Under the pieces are notes generated by a model that searched no databases, was not told the origin of the DNA, and worked only from the letters and a program-made list of their open reading frames with translations. DNA of 64,000 nt. Source: Pseudomonadales bacterium. Lineage in GTDB: Bacteria; Pseudomonadota; Gammaproteobacteria; Pseudomonadales; Ketobacteraceae. The position numbers and the translations under genes were made by a program. The stretch is from positions 62,001 to 126,000 of the forward strand of contig JAGUVW010000068.1 in the NCBI GenBank assembly GCA_020062665.1, in the 5' to 3' direction. Positions 44,777 to 53,990 of the stretch are shown here, in pieces; the stretch's first letter is position 1; the number at the start of each line of letters is the position of its first letter.

Positions 44777-44901
44777 CTACAAAACAGGTCTGCCAGTAAA
44801 GCAAAGGAATCAATTACCAGGAATGGGTATTCCACCCCTCCCAACGGGCGGCGCCGATGACCGGCAAGCCGCTTACAATTCGCAACCTATCGCTACAAAA
44901 C
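44777..44901. repeat. Direct repeat pair CTACAAAAC in the divergent promoter region
   Basis: CTACAAAAC occurs at 44777-44785 and 44893-44901, between the TetR gene and the condensation-carrier gene. A related GTTACAAAATG lies before the CocE-like gene at about 41731. They may be half-sites of the TetR regulator, but a nine-base match in AT-rich DNA could be chance. Confidence 0.3.
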
Positions 44902-45035
44902 AAAGTAATTCCACTCCCCGAATCAATTGGTTATGTCCGTTTTGAACAAGCAGCGACCCCTCTGGCTGCTTGATAATGACCTACACTGATTGGAAGTTTT
45001 TTGACCAACAAAACAAAAACAAGAGTCCCAACTCC

Positions 45036-46631
45036 ATGACCTCGCTTAACGCACAATCCCTTGTCGGGGATCTATCGCCCGAGCAGCGCCAGGCGCTGTT
45101 CGACAAGCTGCGGCAACGCAAGCTGGCCCAGGCCCGCACACCGGTGGACGTGCCGGCACCGGTACCTCACAGCCATACCCTGCCCTGGCTCCCCACCCAG
45201 CAGGCCTGCCCGCGGCCACAGGCCAACCGGGTGCTGGAAATCACCCTGGCCCAAACGCCGGATCTGGGCCGCCTGGCCGACTCCCTGCGCCAGTTATTGC
45301 AGTTCCACACGGGCCTGAACCTGCAGACGGACGCCGAGTCTGGCGCGTTCCTGCCAACACGGCACAACGTGGGCCTGCCCATTGTCCAGGCGCGGGACGA
45401 AGCCGATTTCCAGCAGTGCCGCACCCACTGGCTCGGCACCCTGGGCAAGCTGACGCCGGGCGCCGCCTGCATCCAGGCCGTGGCACTGGTGTCGACGCAC
45501 TCTACCACCACCCTGTTGCTGGCAAGCCACCCCCTCCTGCTGGATCACTATTCCCTGCTGGGGCTGGCCCACCAGTGGCTGGCCCTGTACAGCGGCATCC
45601 TGACGCTGGACGGACTCAACGCCACCGGCCTGGAGGAACAGAACCGTTTCGCCCACTGGACATCCCAGGTACTGGAGCACAAATTCCTCAATCAGGAATG
45701 GGTGCGGCTGAAACCCCGCAGCATGGCCACCAATGTCCCGCGACAAAGCGTCACACCGGCCCACGCCACGCTGGAACTGGGGGGCGCCTTTCTGGAAGCC
45801 CACCTTCCTGCCGGGGAATCACGCAAGGGCTGGCTGCTGGATGCGGTGCATCGCTGCCTGAGCCAGACCCTGGCGCACCAGGACATTCACTACTGGCTGG
45901 AAGCGCCCCAACTGCGCGCCGATGCCTTCGAAGCCCAGCTGGGCTTCTTCCCCTACTACCTGCCGGTGACCCGCCCGCTCAACGAACAGGACGCTGAAAG
46001 CCTGTCGGCCCAGACCCGCCTGCAACGGCTGCAGACCCGCTATGTGCCGGTATCCGAGCAACTGTGCCTGGAACTGTGCCGCAATGGCACCACGGCGCCG
46101 CTGGTGCACTATCACTGGTTCGATCTGGATGAACAGGCGCCAAACCCGCTGCAGGTGAGCGATCTGCAACTGCAGCATCCGGGCCTGATGCTCGCGCCGG
46201 TGGAAATCCACCTGATCGAGCGTCTGAACAGCGTTACCCTCAACGTGCATTACCAGCCGGAACTGATCAGCGCCGATCAGGTGCAGTACCTGTTGCGCGC
46301 CCTGCACCAGCAACTGCAGCAGGCCCGCGACGCCAGTACCGACGCGCCGCCGACGCTGCAGCAACGCCTGCGCCGGATCTGGCAGGATCTGCTGCAGAAA
46401 AGCGACATCGACGACGAGCAATCGTTCTTCGAGCTGGGCGGCCACAGCCTGCAGGTGACCGAGCTGAAGTTTCGCATCAAGCAGCAACTGAAGCTGGATA
46501 TCCCCATCTCGGTGCTGTACGAACTCACCACCATCAACAAGCTGGCCCATTTCATCGTGGCCACCCACGGCAGCGCGCTGGGCTTTGCCGCCACCGCTGC
46601 CAGTGATGACGACGAAGAAGGCACACTGTAA
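45036..46631 (+). CDS. NRPS-like condensation-carrier protein without adenylation domain
   Basis: A 531-residue protein with an NRPS-type entry helix (LSPEQRQALFDKLRQRK), a condensation-like domain of about 400 residues, and a peptidyl-carrier domain at the end. The carrier motif FFELGGHSLQVTELK is intact, with the serine that receives phosphopantetheine. In the condensation part the catalytic HHxxxDG is degenerate: the corresponding place reads SHPLLLDHY, so normal amide formation is doubtful. No adenylation, thioesterase or PPTase gene is near. It may load or hand over an acyl or aminoacyl group from a remote enzyme. The ATG at 45036 is preferred to upstream candidates but lacks a strong ribosome site. 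Confidence 0.78.
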   Translation: MTSLNAQSLVGDLSPEQRQALFDKLRQRKLAQARTPVDVPAPVPHSHTLPWLPTQQACPRPQANRVLEITLAQTPDLGRLADSLRQLLQFHTGLNLQTDAESGAFLPTRHNVGLPIVQARDEADFQQCRTHWLGTLGKLTPGAACIQAVALVSTHSTTTLLLASHPLLLDHYSLLGLAHQWLALYSGILTLDGLNATGLEEQNRFAHWTSQVLEHKFLNQEWVRLKPRSMATNVPRQSVTPAHATLELGGAFLEAHLPAGESRKGWLLDAVHRCLSQTLAHQDIHYWLEAPQLRADAFEAQLGFFPYYLPVTRPLNEQDAESLSAQTRLQRLQTRYVPVSEQLCLELCRNGTTAPLVHYHWFDLDEQAPNPLQVSDLQLQHPGLMLAPVEIHLIERLNSVTLNVHYQPELISADQVQYLLRALHQQLQQARDASTDAPPTLQQRLRRIWQDLLQKSDIDDEQSFFELGGHSLQVTELKFRIKQQLKLDIPISVLYELTTINKLAHFIVATHGSALGFAATAASDDDEEGTL

Positions 46632-46723
46632 GCCCTGCCCGAACGCGCCTCATGGACGAGGCCTTGCCCCGGCTGCCCGCCTGACCTGAAAATAGCGCTC
46701 CCCTGCTTTCCGCGACGCGCCCT

Positions 46724-47083
46724 ATGCAACTCCACCCTTACCTGCTCACCATCCTGCTGCTGACCTGCAGCAACGTCTTCATGACCTTTGCCTGGTATGC
46801 CCACCTGAGAAATCTGGCGGACAAACCCTGGATCATCGCCGCCCTGATCAGCTGGGGCATCGCCCTGTTCGAATATCTGCTGCAGGTGCCCGCCAACCGC
46901 ATCGGCCACGAAGTGATGAACATCGGCCAGCTGAAAATCCTGCAGGAAGTGATCACGCTGTCGGTGTTCGTGCCGTTCGCGATTTTCTACATGAAGGAAA
47001 AGCCCACCCTGGACTACCTGTGGGCGGGCCTGTGTCTGCTGGGCGCGGTGTTTTTCATGTTCCGCAAGAAGTGGCTGGGGTGA
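46724..47083 (+). CDS. DUF486/DMT-family small membrane protein
   Basis: A 119-residue inner-membrane protein with four helices: LLTILLLTCSNVFMTFAWY, IIAALISWGIALFEYLL, LKILQEVITLSVFVPFAIF and LWAGLCLLGAVFFMF. The middle FEYLLQVPANRIGH segment is the DUF486 hallmark. Such proteins are distant relatives of small multidrug-resistance transporters; their substrate is unknown. It lies 92 bp after the condensation-carrier gene on the same strand and may be co-transcribed. It converges on the membrane-protein gene of the methyltransferase operon. Confidence 0.92.
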   Translation: MQLHPYLLTILLLTCSNVFMTFAWYAHLRNLADKPWIIAALISWGIALFEYLLQVPANRIGHEVMNIGQLKILQEVITLSVFVPFAIFYMKEKPTLDYLWAGLCLLGAVFFMFRKKWLG

Positions 47084-47095
47084 AGCCCCGCCACC

Positions 47096-47515
47096 TCAGG
47101 CGGTGATCGACGGATTGTCGCGGATGGAACCGCTGCGTGGCGGCGCCAGAAACGTGCTCAGCACCAGCCGCAGGGTAAACGGATGTACGCGGTTCCAAGG
47201 CAGCAGCGACAGCATGCGCGCCAGCGGGCAGTAACCCACGCTAATCATGGCGGTGGTGCCGGCCAGCTGAATCCAATGCATCCAGAACAGGCCCGGCAGC
47301 AAACCTGCCACCAGCCACAGCAGATAGCCGATCCGCACCTGACTGGAAAAATGCAGCAGCGAATCCCGTCGCCAGGCGATGTGCACGGCCTGCAGCAGAT
47401 TGAAAGCGAGCGCCGGCGCGAACCAGTGCCGCTCCACCAGCAGGGCCAGCGCCAGCAGCACGTCGGCCACCACCCAGTACCACCACTCCAGCCTGCGCCA
47501 TTCCAGCTTCAGCAT
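47096..47515 (-). CDS. Hydrophobic membrane protein of the diiron/methyltransferase operon
   Basis: A 139-residue protein with about four membrane segments. The stretch TTAMISVGYCPLARMLSLLPWN resembles the YCPL motif of DUF2892/YgaP-type membrane domains. AAGGGGG lies before the ATG at 47515, and the start overlaps the methyltransferase stop codon by seven bases, so the genes are translationally coupled. The cysteine in YCPL may hold a persulfide or metal, as in YgaP-like proteins, but this is only by analogy. The real role is unknown. Confidence 0.72.
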   Translation of the reverse strand: MLKLEWRRLEWWYWVVADVLLALALLVERHWFAPALAFNLLQAVHIAWRRDSLLHFSSQVRIGYLLWLVAGLLPGLFWMHWIQLAGTTAMISVGYCPLARMLSLLPWNRVHPFTLRLVLSTFLAPPRSGSIRDNPSITA

Positions 47516-48306
47516 ACGGCCCCCTTGCGCGCAAAAAAGTTGAGACTGTGCAGGAACAGATCCCGCGAAACCTTGCGCTCCGCCGAGGTGCCGCGAAAGC
47601 AGTTGAAGCGGTGCGAGATGCGGGCATGGGTGAATCCGGCCGAGCGCGCCAGCTCGAAAAATTCCGCCTCCTGCAGCGCGCCACCGACACAGGCGGCCCA
47701 CAGATCCGGATTCTGGCGCACCTCGTTGCGCAACTCGCGCTGCACCACCACGTCCGCCAGCAACAGACGCCCGCCGGGTTTGAGCACACGGGCGATCTCG
47801 CGAAACACGCGGGATTTGTCCGGCGCCAGGTTGAGCACGCCGTTGGAAATCACCACGTCCACACTGGCATCTTCCACCGGCAATTCCTCGTACACGCCGT
47901 CGCGAATATCCACCCGGTGCGACAGCCCCGCCAACTGGCTGGCCATCACGGCGCGGGTGCGCATGGCGGGCGTCATGTCCACACCAATCGCATAACCGCT
48001 CGGCCCCACCTTGCGCGCTGCCAGCAGCAGATCCATGCCGGCACCACAGGCGTGATCCAGTACGACATCACCCGGCAGCAGAATGTCGATCAGCAACGGA
48101 TTGCCCACACCGGCAAAACAGGATTTGCTCAGCTCCGGCACTTTTTCCAGTTCCGCCGCGCTGTAGCCCAGCAGATCGATGGCGTAGCGTTCGCCACGAT
48201 GAAAATGGAATTCGCCATCAGGCTGTTCCACCACCCGCGTATACATGGATTCAATCTGACGCCGCAAATTCGCGGCGTCGAAATTCACGGGACAGTGCAA
48301 GGCCAT
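47509..48306 (-). CDS. ArsM-like SAM-dependent methyltransferase
   Basis: A 265-residue class I methyltransferase. Motif I is VLDHACGAGMDLLLAARKVG, and the sequence follows arsenite methyltransferases further on: DVVISNGVLNLAPDKSRVFREIARVLKPGGRLLLADVV and LWAACVGGALQEAEFFELARSAGF. In ArsM the first block has SNCVINL, and that Cys helps bind As(III); here it is Gly. The Cys in AACVGG is kept, so arsenic binding may be weaker or a different substrate used. The ATG at 48306 shares a base with the diiron gene's stop (TGATG), and AAGGAGG is six bases upstream. Substrate is therefore open; the partner diiron protein hints at a small-molecule pathway. Confidence 0.85.
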   Translation of the reverse strand: MALHCPVNFDAANLRRQIESMYTRVVEQPDGEFHFHRGERYAIDLLGYSAAELEKVPELSKSCFAGVGNPLLIDILLPGDVVLDHACGAGMDLLLAARKVGPSGYAIGVDMTPAMRTRAVMASQLAGLSHRVDIRDGVYEELPVEDASVDVVISNGVLNLAPDKSRVFREIARVLKPGGRLLLADVVVQRELRNEVRQNPDLWAACVGGALQEAEFFELARSAGFTHARISHRFNCFRGTSAERKVSRDLFLHSLNFFARKGAVC

Positions 48307-49265
48307 CACACACCTCCTTCCAGTGGCGCCGGCGTCACCGCCAACGCCAGCAACGCGTTTTCGATGCGCTGCATCTGCTCATCGGTTACCAGGCTGGTGA
48401 GCACGTCGCTGAAACGCTGCACCTGCACGCCCGACAGAATGAACTGCCAGCGGTAGGACGACAGGAAACCGGTGTGCAGGCGCGCGATATCCACACGGCT
48501 GAGGGCGCGGTTGCAATGCCGGACGAAATACTCACTATCGGCCTTGGCCTGTTCCTGCAGAATGCCATCCACCGCCACCACCAGACCGATGAGATCGTTC
48601 ACCGCGTTATCACGTTGCACCGCATCCAGGCGGGCGTCTTCGCGCTTCCATTCCAGTTCATCCAGCACGGCGTGCTGCGCTTCTTCCATCCAGTGGAAAC
48701 GGAACACATCGCGATAAAGTTCGGACAGTTCACTGTCTTCGGCAATGCTTTCCTTGTAGTGCACTTGCGTGAACAGCTCGATATTGAGGGTCAGTCCCAG
48801 CACCGCCCAGGTGCTGGCCGACAGCACACTCTGCGCCACCGCATTGGGTTCAGCGGTGAAGCGATAGCCTGCCGGCATGCCCGCGGCCACCAGTTCCTCG
48901 ATGCGGCGAAACAGCGCCTGATGCTTCAATTCCTCGTCGCTGAAGCGCACCAGCGCTTCCAGCGCAATCTGGTCGCCCATCCAGTGTTCCTGGCTCACTT
49001 CCAGAATCTTGGCATTGATGAAGCGCTCCGCCAGGCCGAACATGTTGGCGTAGGTGCGGCCCTGGATCTGGCTGATGAAACGGGCTTCCTGCGCGTTCGC
49101 TACCGGAAACTCATCGATGCGGCTGAGGCCGTCCGGCAGGAATTTCTGATTGAAGTCGAAACGGCGGCCACGGATGACGTCGTCTTCGATGTCCCAACGC
49201 ACGCGCTTGGAATTTTCCACGCAGCGGGCGTAGCGGGATGTATCGGGGCTGAAGTGAATTCCCAT
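48306..49265 (-). CDS. Ferritin-like diiron oxygenase family protein
   Basis: A 319-residue helical protein with a full diiron ligand set in order: Glu80 (GLAERF), ExxH at 112-115 (DEELKHQ), Glu163 (NIELFTQ) and ExxH at 195-198 (MEEAQHA). This two-by-ExxH arrangement is like AurF/CmlI-type N-oxygenases and other ferritin-like oxidases. It is followed with stop/start overlap by the ArsM-like methyltransferase, then a membrane protein. The three-gene unit suggests oxidation followed by methylation of one substrate, or detoxification. Ligand assignment is by motif only. AGGAGA occurs eight bases before the ATG at 49265. Confidence 0.87.
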   Translation of the reverse strand: MGIHFSPDTSRYARCVENSKRVRWDIEDDVIRGRRFDFNQKFLPDGLSRIDEFPVANAQEARFISQIQGRTYANMFGLAERFINAKILEVSQEHWMGDQIALEALVRFSDEELKHQALFRRIEELVAAGMPAGYRFTAEPNAVAQSVLSASTWAVLGLTLNIELFTQVHYKESIAEDSELSELYRDVFRFHWMEEAQHAVLDELEWKREDARLDAVQRDNAVNDLIGLVVAVDGILQEQAKADSEYFVRHCNRALSRVDIARLHTGFLSSYRWQFILSGVQVQRFSDVLTSLVTDEQMQRIENALLALAVTPAPLEGGV

Positions 49266-49375
49266 GGTGTTCTCTCCTGAGTCGAGGTGAAGGTGTGTCT
49301 AGCGACCAGGAAAAGACTAAGCGTGCGATGTATCGAAGGTTTTTCTGAACAGGCGCAGTTTGTTATCGGATTGCT

Positions 49376-51445
49376 TCAGCGCTGCGACTTTGTTTCAGCC
49401 AGGTTGCGCAGCCACTGGAACAACTGCTTTTCGTCGATGGGCTTGCGCAGGATGTCACGGACACCGGCGCGGGCGGCAGCGGCGCTGTCGATTTCCTCGC
49501 GATAGCCGGAGTACAGCAACACCGGCAAACCCGCTTGCTGTTGGGCCACCTGCTGCGCCCACTCCAGCCCGGTCAGGCGCGGCATGGTGTAATCGACGAT
49601 GGCGGCCAGCAAGGTATCACCCTGCGCCACCGCAAACGCCAGCGCCGGCTGCGGCTGGTTGAACACCACCACCTCCAGGCCCCAGTCCTGCAGCAGATCC
49701 TGCATGAATTCGCTCACCACGGGCTGATCGTCCACCACCAGCACTTTGCCCCGCAGCACGCGGGTGGGCGTTGCGGTGGATGTGGGCGCCGACAGCTGTG
49801 CCGCCGCTTGCGCGCACACCGGCAACAGCACGGTGAACACGCTGCCCTTGCCAGCCTGGGATTCCACCAGCACATGGCCGCCGTATTCATGCACGATGCC
49901 ATGCACCATCGCCAGCCCCATGCCGCTGCCCTTGCCGGTGTCCTTGGTGGAATAGAACGGTTCGAACATGCGCTCCATCACGTTCGGCGCGATACCGCTG
50001 CCGCTGTCACCGACACTGATGGCAATGAAATCGCCGTGCACCGACTGCTGGCAACTTTCACACACGCCATGCCGACACTGCAGACGGCGCGAACGCAAAA
50101 TCAAACGGCCACTGCCATCCATCGCATCACGAGCATTGATGCACAGATTCATCAGCACCTGCTCCAGATGCAGCGGATCCACCATCACCGCCGGCAGACC
50201 GGGATCATTGTGCAGTTGCACTTCGATGCTGGACGGCAGGCTCGCCTCCATCAGCGTGACGAATTCCGGCAACAGCTGCGACACCTGCACCGCGCGCGGC
50301 TCGCCATGTTCACCACGACTGAAGGTAAGCATCTGCTGGATCAGCTCACCGGCCTTGCGCCCGGCCGCCTGCGCCCGCTCCAGATAGCGCTGCAGTTTCG
50401 GATCGTGCTGACACGCCGGTTGCTCCTGCGCCAGGCTGATATAGCCCATCACACCGGTGAGCAGATTGTTGAAGTCGTGGGCGATGCCGCCAGTGAGCTG
50501 GCCAATGGCTTCCATTTTCTGCGCCTGCTGCAGCTGCCGCGCCAGTTGTTTGCGCTCAGCTTCGGCCGCCTTTTTTTCTGCTTCCACCTGCTGGCGCTCC
50601 AGCGCAACCGCCACCCGCAGCGAGAAAATTTTCAGAATCGATTCGATGAAACTGATGTCACGCAACGGCGTGCGATGGGTCACCGCCAGCAATCCCAGCG
50701 GCGCGCCCTGGGAATCATAGAGCGGATAACCAGCGTAACTTTCATAGCCGCCGTGGCTGAGCATGTTGTCGCCGGGATAGCGCTGCAGCAGATCGCAGGG
50801 CACGCAGTAAAACTCACGCCCGATCACTTCGGCGCAGGGCGTGCCGTCAAGCGGATAGTCGAAGGATTCCAGCCGTTGCCCGCGCTCGCAGGCCGCTACC
50901 GTCTGCACCCAGGGCGAATCCGGCCGCACGCGTCCCACCATCGCAAAATCCACACCCAGGCGCTCACTCAGATACTGCACCACATCATCGAACAGGCTTT
51001 CATCGGGAATGGAACACAGCTTCACCGCCACGTCGTAGAGCAGGTTTTCCTTCTTCTTGCGTTCGGTGATGTCGGTGGAAATGCCACACAGCGCAAACAC
51101 GTCGCCACTGGAATCAAACAGCGGGAACTTGATGGAAATGTAGGTGCGCTCCTGCCCTTGCACCGGCGCGGTTTCCTCGAACTCCATCACCTCGCGCAGA
51201 TCCAGCACACGGCGATCATTCTTTTCATACTGGCGCGCAATATCGGCGGGAAACAGATCGGCGCAGGTCTTGCCCAACAGTTCTTTCAGCGGAATATCGA
51301 ACGCTTCCAGGAAGCGCTGGTTGGCAAAGATGAAGCGGCCCTGGCGATCGCGCACGTAAATCACCGCCAGCGTATTCTGCAGGATCTGGCCGTAGCCGGA
51401 TTCGTTGGCCAGGTGGAAGGGCGTCAGGATTTCGCGCTGGGACAT
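49376..51445 (-). CDS. PAS-GAF hybrid histidine kinase
   Basis: A ~689-residue cytosolic sensor. PAS (~20-145, [22 protein letters not shown]), GAF (~155-300), a short coiled coil, the kinase core and a C-terminal receiver follow in order. The H-box is [22 protein letters not shown]-lid motifs are [22 protein letters not shown] and [13 protein letters not shown]. The ATP domain has an unusual CRHGVCESC cluster. The receiver has VVDDQPV and phospho-site AAIVDYTMP. No membrane helix is present. An OmpR-type regulator gene lies 103 bp upstream and is probably its partner. The start at 51445 is tentative; a GTG at 51481 is the alternative, and neither has a good ribosome site. Confidence 0.9.
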   Translation of the reverse strand: MSQREILTPFHLANESGYGQILQNTLAVIYVRDRQGRFIFANQRFLEAFDIPLKELLGKTCADLFPADIARQYEKNDRRVLDLREVMEFEETAPVQGQERTYISIKFPLFDSSGDVFALCGISTDITERKKKENLLYDVAVKLCSIPDESLFDDVVQYLSERLGVDFAMVGRVRPDSPWVQTVAACERGQRLESFDYPLDGTPCAEVIGREFYCVPCDLLQRYPGDNMLSHGGYESYAGYPLYDSQGAPLGLLAVTHRTPLRDISFIESILKIFSLRVAVALERQQVEAEKKAAEAERKQLARQLQQAQKMEAIGQLTGGIAHDFNNLLTGVMGYISLAQEQPACQHDPKLQRYLERAQAAGRKAGELIQQMLTFSRGEHGEPRAVQVSQLLPEFVTLMEASLPSSIEVQLHNDPGLPAVMVDPLHLEQVLMNLCINARDAMDGSGRLILRSRRLQCRHGVCESCQQSVHGDFIAISVGDSGSGIAPNVMERMFEPFYSTKDTGKGSGMGLAMVHGIVHEYGGHVLVESQAGKGSVFTVLLPVCAQAAAQLSAPTSTATPTRVLRGKVLVVDDQPVVSEFMQDLLQDWGLEVVVFNQPQPALAFAVAQGDTLLAAIVDYTMPRLTGLEWAQQVAQQQAGLPVLLYSGYREEIDSAAAARAGVRDILRKPIDEKQLFQWLRNLAETKSQR

Positions 51446-51548
51446 GAAACAGGGCTCGCGGTGCAAACTGTGAATATTCACAGTTTACTGGAGCGCGGGC
51501 AGGTGCGGTGGCGATTGAAACAATTGAAACAGTTGAAACCTCGCGCGC

Positions 51549-52280
51549 TCACCCCTCCGGCGAATAAAGATACCCCACCCCGCGCACCGTCTTGATCACG
51601 CTGGGTTTGTCCGGATCGGGTTCGATTTTCTTGCGCAGGCGGGTGATGCGGATGTCAATGCTGCGGTCATTGGGATCCCAGTCGCGATTCTGGGTCAGAT
51701 CCATCAGCTGATCGCGGCTGAGGGGGCGATGGGGGCGTTCGGCGAACACCTTCAGCAGATCGAATTCCATCGCGGTCACCGGAATATCGTTGCCATCGCC
51801 ATCCAGCAGTTGATAGCGATCCAGATCCAGCACGCAGGCGCCGAAACGAAACTGGCGCCGGTTAACCGCAGGTGGCACCGCTGCTGAAGCCGGCGCCACC
51901 TGCTCGCCCCGGCCATAGCGCCGCAACACACTCTTCACCCGCGCCAGCAGTTCACGCAGCTCAAAGGGTTTGGCGATGTAGTCGTCGGCACCCACTTCCA
52001 GCCCCACCACGCGGTCGAGCATCTCGCCCGCGGCCGACACCATAATGATGCCGATATCGTATTGCTCGCGGATGTGGCGGGCCAGGCTCAGGCCGTCTTC
52101 CCCCGGCAGGCCCACGTCCAGCAACACCAGCGCCGGGCGCACCTGGGGCAACAATTCCCGCAACTGCCCCGCACTGGCCGCCACCTGCACGACAAAGCCC
52201 TTGTCCTGCAGATAGTCCTGCAGCAGCTGGCGAATGTCGTCCTGGTCATCAACCACCAGCAGGGTGGCGGGCTGTTCCAT
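51549..52280 (-). CDS. OmpR/PhoB-family response regulator
   Basis: A 243-residue regulator with an N-terminal receiver (VVDDQDDIR, phospho-Asp in LVLLDVGLPGEDG, lysine in YIAKPFELRELLARV) and a C-terminal winged helix (VTAMEFDLLKVFAERPHRPLSRDQL, DPNDRSIDIRITRLRKKIEPDPDKP, VRGVGYLYSPEG). It binds DNA once phosphorylated. GAGG stands seven bases before the ATG. It lies between a TetR gene upstream and the hybrid kinase downstream, all on one strand, so the three may be one unit. Regulated genes cannot be guessed. Confidence 0.95.
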   Translation of the reverse strand: MEQPATLLVVDDQDDIRQLLQDYLQDKGFVVQVAASAGQLRELLPQVRPALVLLDVGLPGEDGLSLARHIREQYDIGIIMVSAAGEMLDRVVGLEVGADDYIAKPFELRELLARVKSVLRRYGRGEQVAPASAAVPPAVNRRQFRFGACVLDLDRYQLLDGDGNDIPVTAMEFDLLKVFAERPHRPLSRDQLMDLTQNRDWDPNDRSIDIRITRLRKKIEPDPDKPSVIKTVRGVGYLYSPEG

Positions 52281-52325
52281 GGTTTAACCTCGATGGTCGA
52301 ACCGAAAAAAGGCGGGCGTCTGAAC

Positions 52326-53078
52326 TCAGGGCATGCCCGCAGGATAGGTTACGGCGCCTGGCATCCAATACTGCGCGTAACGTCCCCAGAATTCCAGATC
52401 CAGGTTCAGGGTGGCGGATTGGTTGGAAAGGCCGAACGCGGAGTACTGCATGTAGCACAGCATCATTTCCAGATCGTTCTGGAAACGGATATCCCCCAGC
52501 GGCGTGTTGTCGAGCAGATCGACGGTCGCCAAGCCCGACACCGTCGCCATGAAGCAGTGCACCATCTGGAAACGCAGCTGATGTTCCGGCTTGGTTGGCA
52601 ACAGCGCATGGGCCAGTTCGAACAGGCCGGCCGCCGGCTCGTGCATGTAACGGTTGTAGAGAACTTTCATGTCGTCGTCCGCTTCCTGGATCAGGCGGGC
52701 GATCAGCTTCACCGCGTGCTTGCCATAAACGGGCGTGTTGTACAGGTACCAGAACGGCAGCTGCATCGCCATCACGACGTCTTCCACCACCAGCTTGTTC
52801 TGCGCCAGGCGCTCGCGCAGGCTCAGGGTGATCTCGTCGAAGATCGGGCGCAGCTGACTCTGCAGCTTGTCGAAGATGGCCTGGATGATGCCCATCTTGT
52901 TGCCGAAGTGATAGTGCACTGCCGAGGAATTGCGGGTGCCCGCCGCGCTGTTGATGGTGCGCATGGACACACCGGCAAACCCCTGCTCGGCGAACATGCG
53001 GATGGCCACCAGAATCAGCTTGTCACGGGTATCCAGCTTTTCGTCCTGCACAAGAAACTCCTCGACTGCCTTATTCAT
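52326..53078 (-). CDS. TetR-family regulator
   Basis: A 250-residue repressor. The DNA-binding domain is TRDKLILVAIRMFAEQGFAGVSMRTINSAAGTRNSSAVHYHFGNK, the N-terminal TetR pattern. A long helical C-terminal domain with several aromatic residues should bind a ligand. Short GAAGTGG motifs precede the ATG at 53078. The OmpR-type gene follows 45 bp later, so the TetR protein may control the two-component genes. The long C-terminus recalls CerR/AcrR-like TetRs with a C-terminal extension, but I do not assign a subfamily. Confidence 0.9.
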   Translation of the reverse strand: MNKAVEEFLVQDEKLDTRDKLILVAIRMFAEQGFAGVSMRTINSAAGTRNSSAVHYHFGNKMGIIQAIFDKLQSQLRPIFDEITLSLRERLAQNKLVVEDVVMAMQLPFWYLYNTPVYGKHAVKLIARLIQEADDDMKVLYNRYMHEPAAGLFELAHALLPTKPEHQLRFQMVHCFMATVSGLATVDLLDNTPLGDIRFQNDLEMMLCYMQYSAFGLSNQSATLNLDLEFWGRYAQYWMPGAVTYPAGMP

Positions 53079-53181
53079 TTCCACTTCCCCAGCACATTTT
53101 CTTATTTGATCCACGGCAAGGCCGCATTATAGCCAGATGAACTTGACCTCAAAGCGAAAAATTGTACCCACGCCGTGTCAT

Positions 53182-53883
53182 TCATGGATCGCCGGAGCAA
53201 TCGTCGCGCCGGATCAGCCGTTGTCGCAATTTATCCGACAAATGGTGGGCAAAACCGATGCTGCGGGTATCTAACAGCGGCAACCGTTCCATCAACCACT
53301 GGTAGAGTTTTTCGTCCGGCGCGTAGCCCAGTTGCTGCAACAGCGTGTCGCATTTGGCACGCAATGCAGCGTACTGATCCGGCGCCTGGGCCGGCACGAC
53401 ATCATGGCGTGGAATGTCATTGAGGGCGTAGGCATACAGCATCACCGCCTGGGCCAGATTGAGCGAAGGATAGGTCACCGCCAGGGGAATCGAGGTGAGC
53501 AGGTCGCACAGGGCGATCTCGTCGCGGTGCAGGCCGGATTCCTCACGCCCGAACACCAGGGCCACCTGCTGCACACTGCCCTGTTTCTGCTGCAACTGGC
53601 CGCGCAGCTGCTCCGGCGACAGCAATACCTCGCGCTGATGACGGGGCTTGGCACTGGTACCCACCATCAGATCGACTTCGGCGCGCACTGCCGCCAGATC
53701 GGGAAATTCCCGCACGTTTTCCAGCACGTCGTGGGAGCCATGGGCCAGGATGCGCGCCGGTTTGTCGCGATGAGCCTGGGAGTTCACCACCCACAGGCTG
53801 GAAAAGCCCATGGTTTTCAGGGCCCTGGCGGCCGCACCCACGTTTTCCGGCACCGCCGGTTCCACCAGCACGAAATGGAGCAT
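53182..53883 (-). CDS. LasT/YjtD-type tRNA/rRNA methyltransferase
   Basis: A 233-residue SPOUT methyltransferase, probably 2'-O-methylating an RNA. Landmarks are VLVEPAVPENVGAAARALKTMGF at the start, VVNSQAH, ILAHGSHDVLENV, the VALVFGREESGLHRDEI knot motif and YPSLNLAQAVMLYAYAL. The VNSQAH and AHGS segments match my memory of E. coli YjtD (LasT) better than TrmJ. The start MLHFVLVEP at 53883 is usual for the family. It is divergent from the second 7TM-DISM gene with 107 bp between them. The exact RNA target is not known for this family. Confidence 0.88.
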   Translation of the reverse strand: MLHFVLVEPAVPENVGAAARALKTMGFSSLWVVNSQAHRDKPARILAHGSHDVLENVREFPDLAAVRAEVDLMVGTSAKPRHQREVLLSPEQLRGQLQQKQGSVQQVALVFGREESGLHRDEIALCDLLTSIPLAVTYPSLNLAQAVMLYAYALNDIPRHDVVPAQAPDQYAALRAKCDTLLQQLGYAPDEKLYQWLMERLPLLDTRSIGFAHHLSDKLRQRLIRRDDCSGDP

Positions 53884-53990
53884 CTGCCTGATCCGCCACA
53901 CAAAAAACATTGAGCGCGCATTATAGCGGCAAAGGCCCGGCCCCCTGCGCCCGTAAGGGGCCGGAATTGCGCTACAGTTAGGAATGGTGC

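Noticed and set aside
45036-46631. A complete NRPS module or biosynthetic cluster
   Set aside because: No adenylation, thioesterase or PPTase gene is near, and the condensation motif is degenerate.
53182-53883. Naming the RNA methyltransferase TrmJ
   Set aside because: The VNSQAH and AHGS segments fit LasT/YjtD better; both are SPOUT enzymes and cannot be fully separated by eye.
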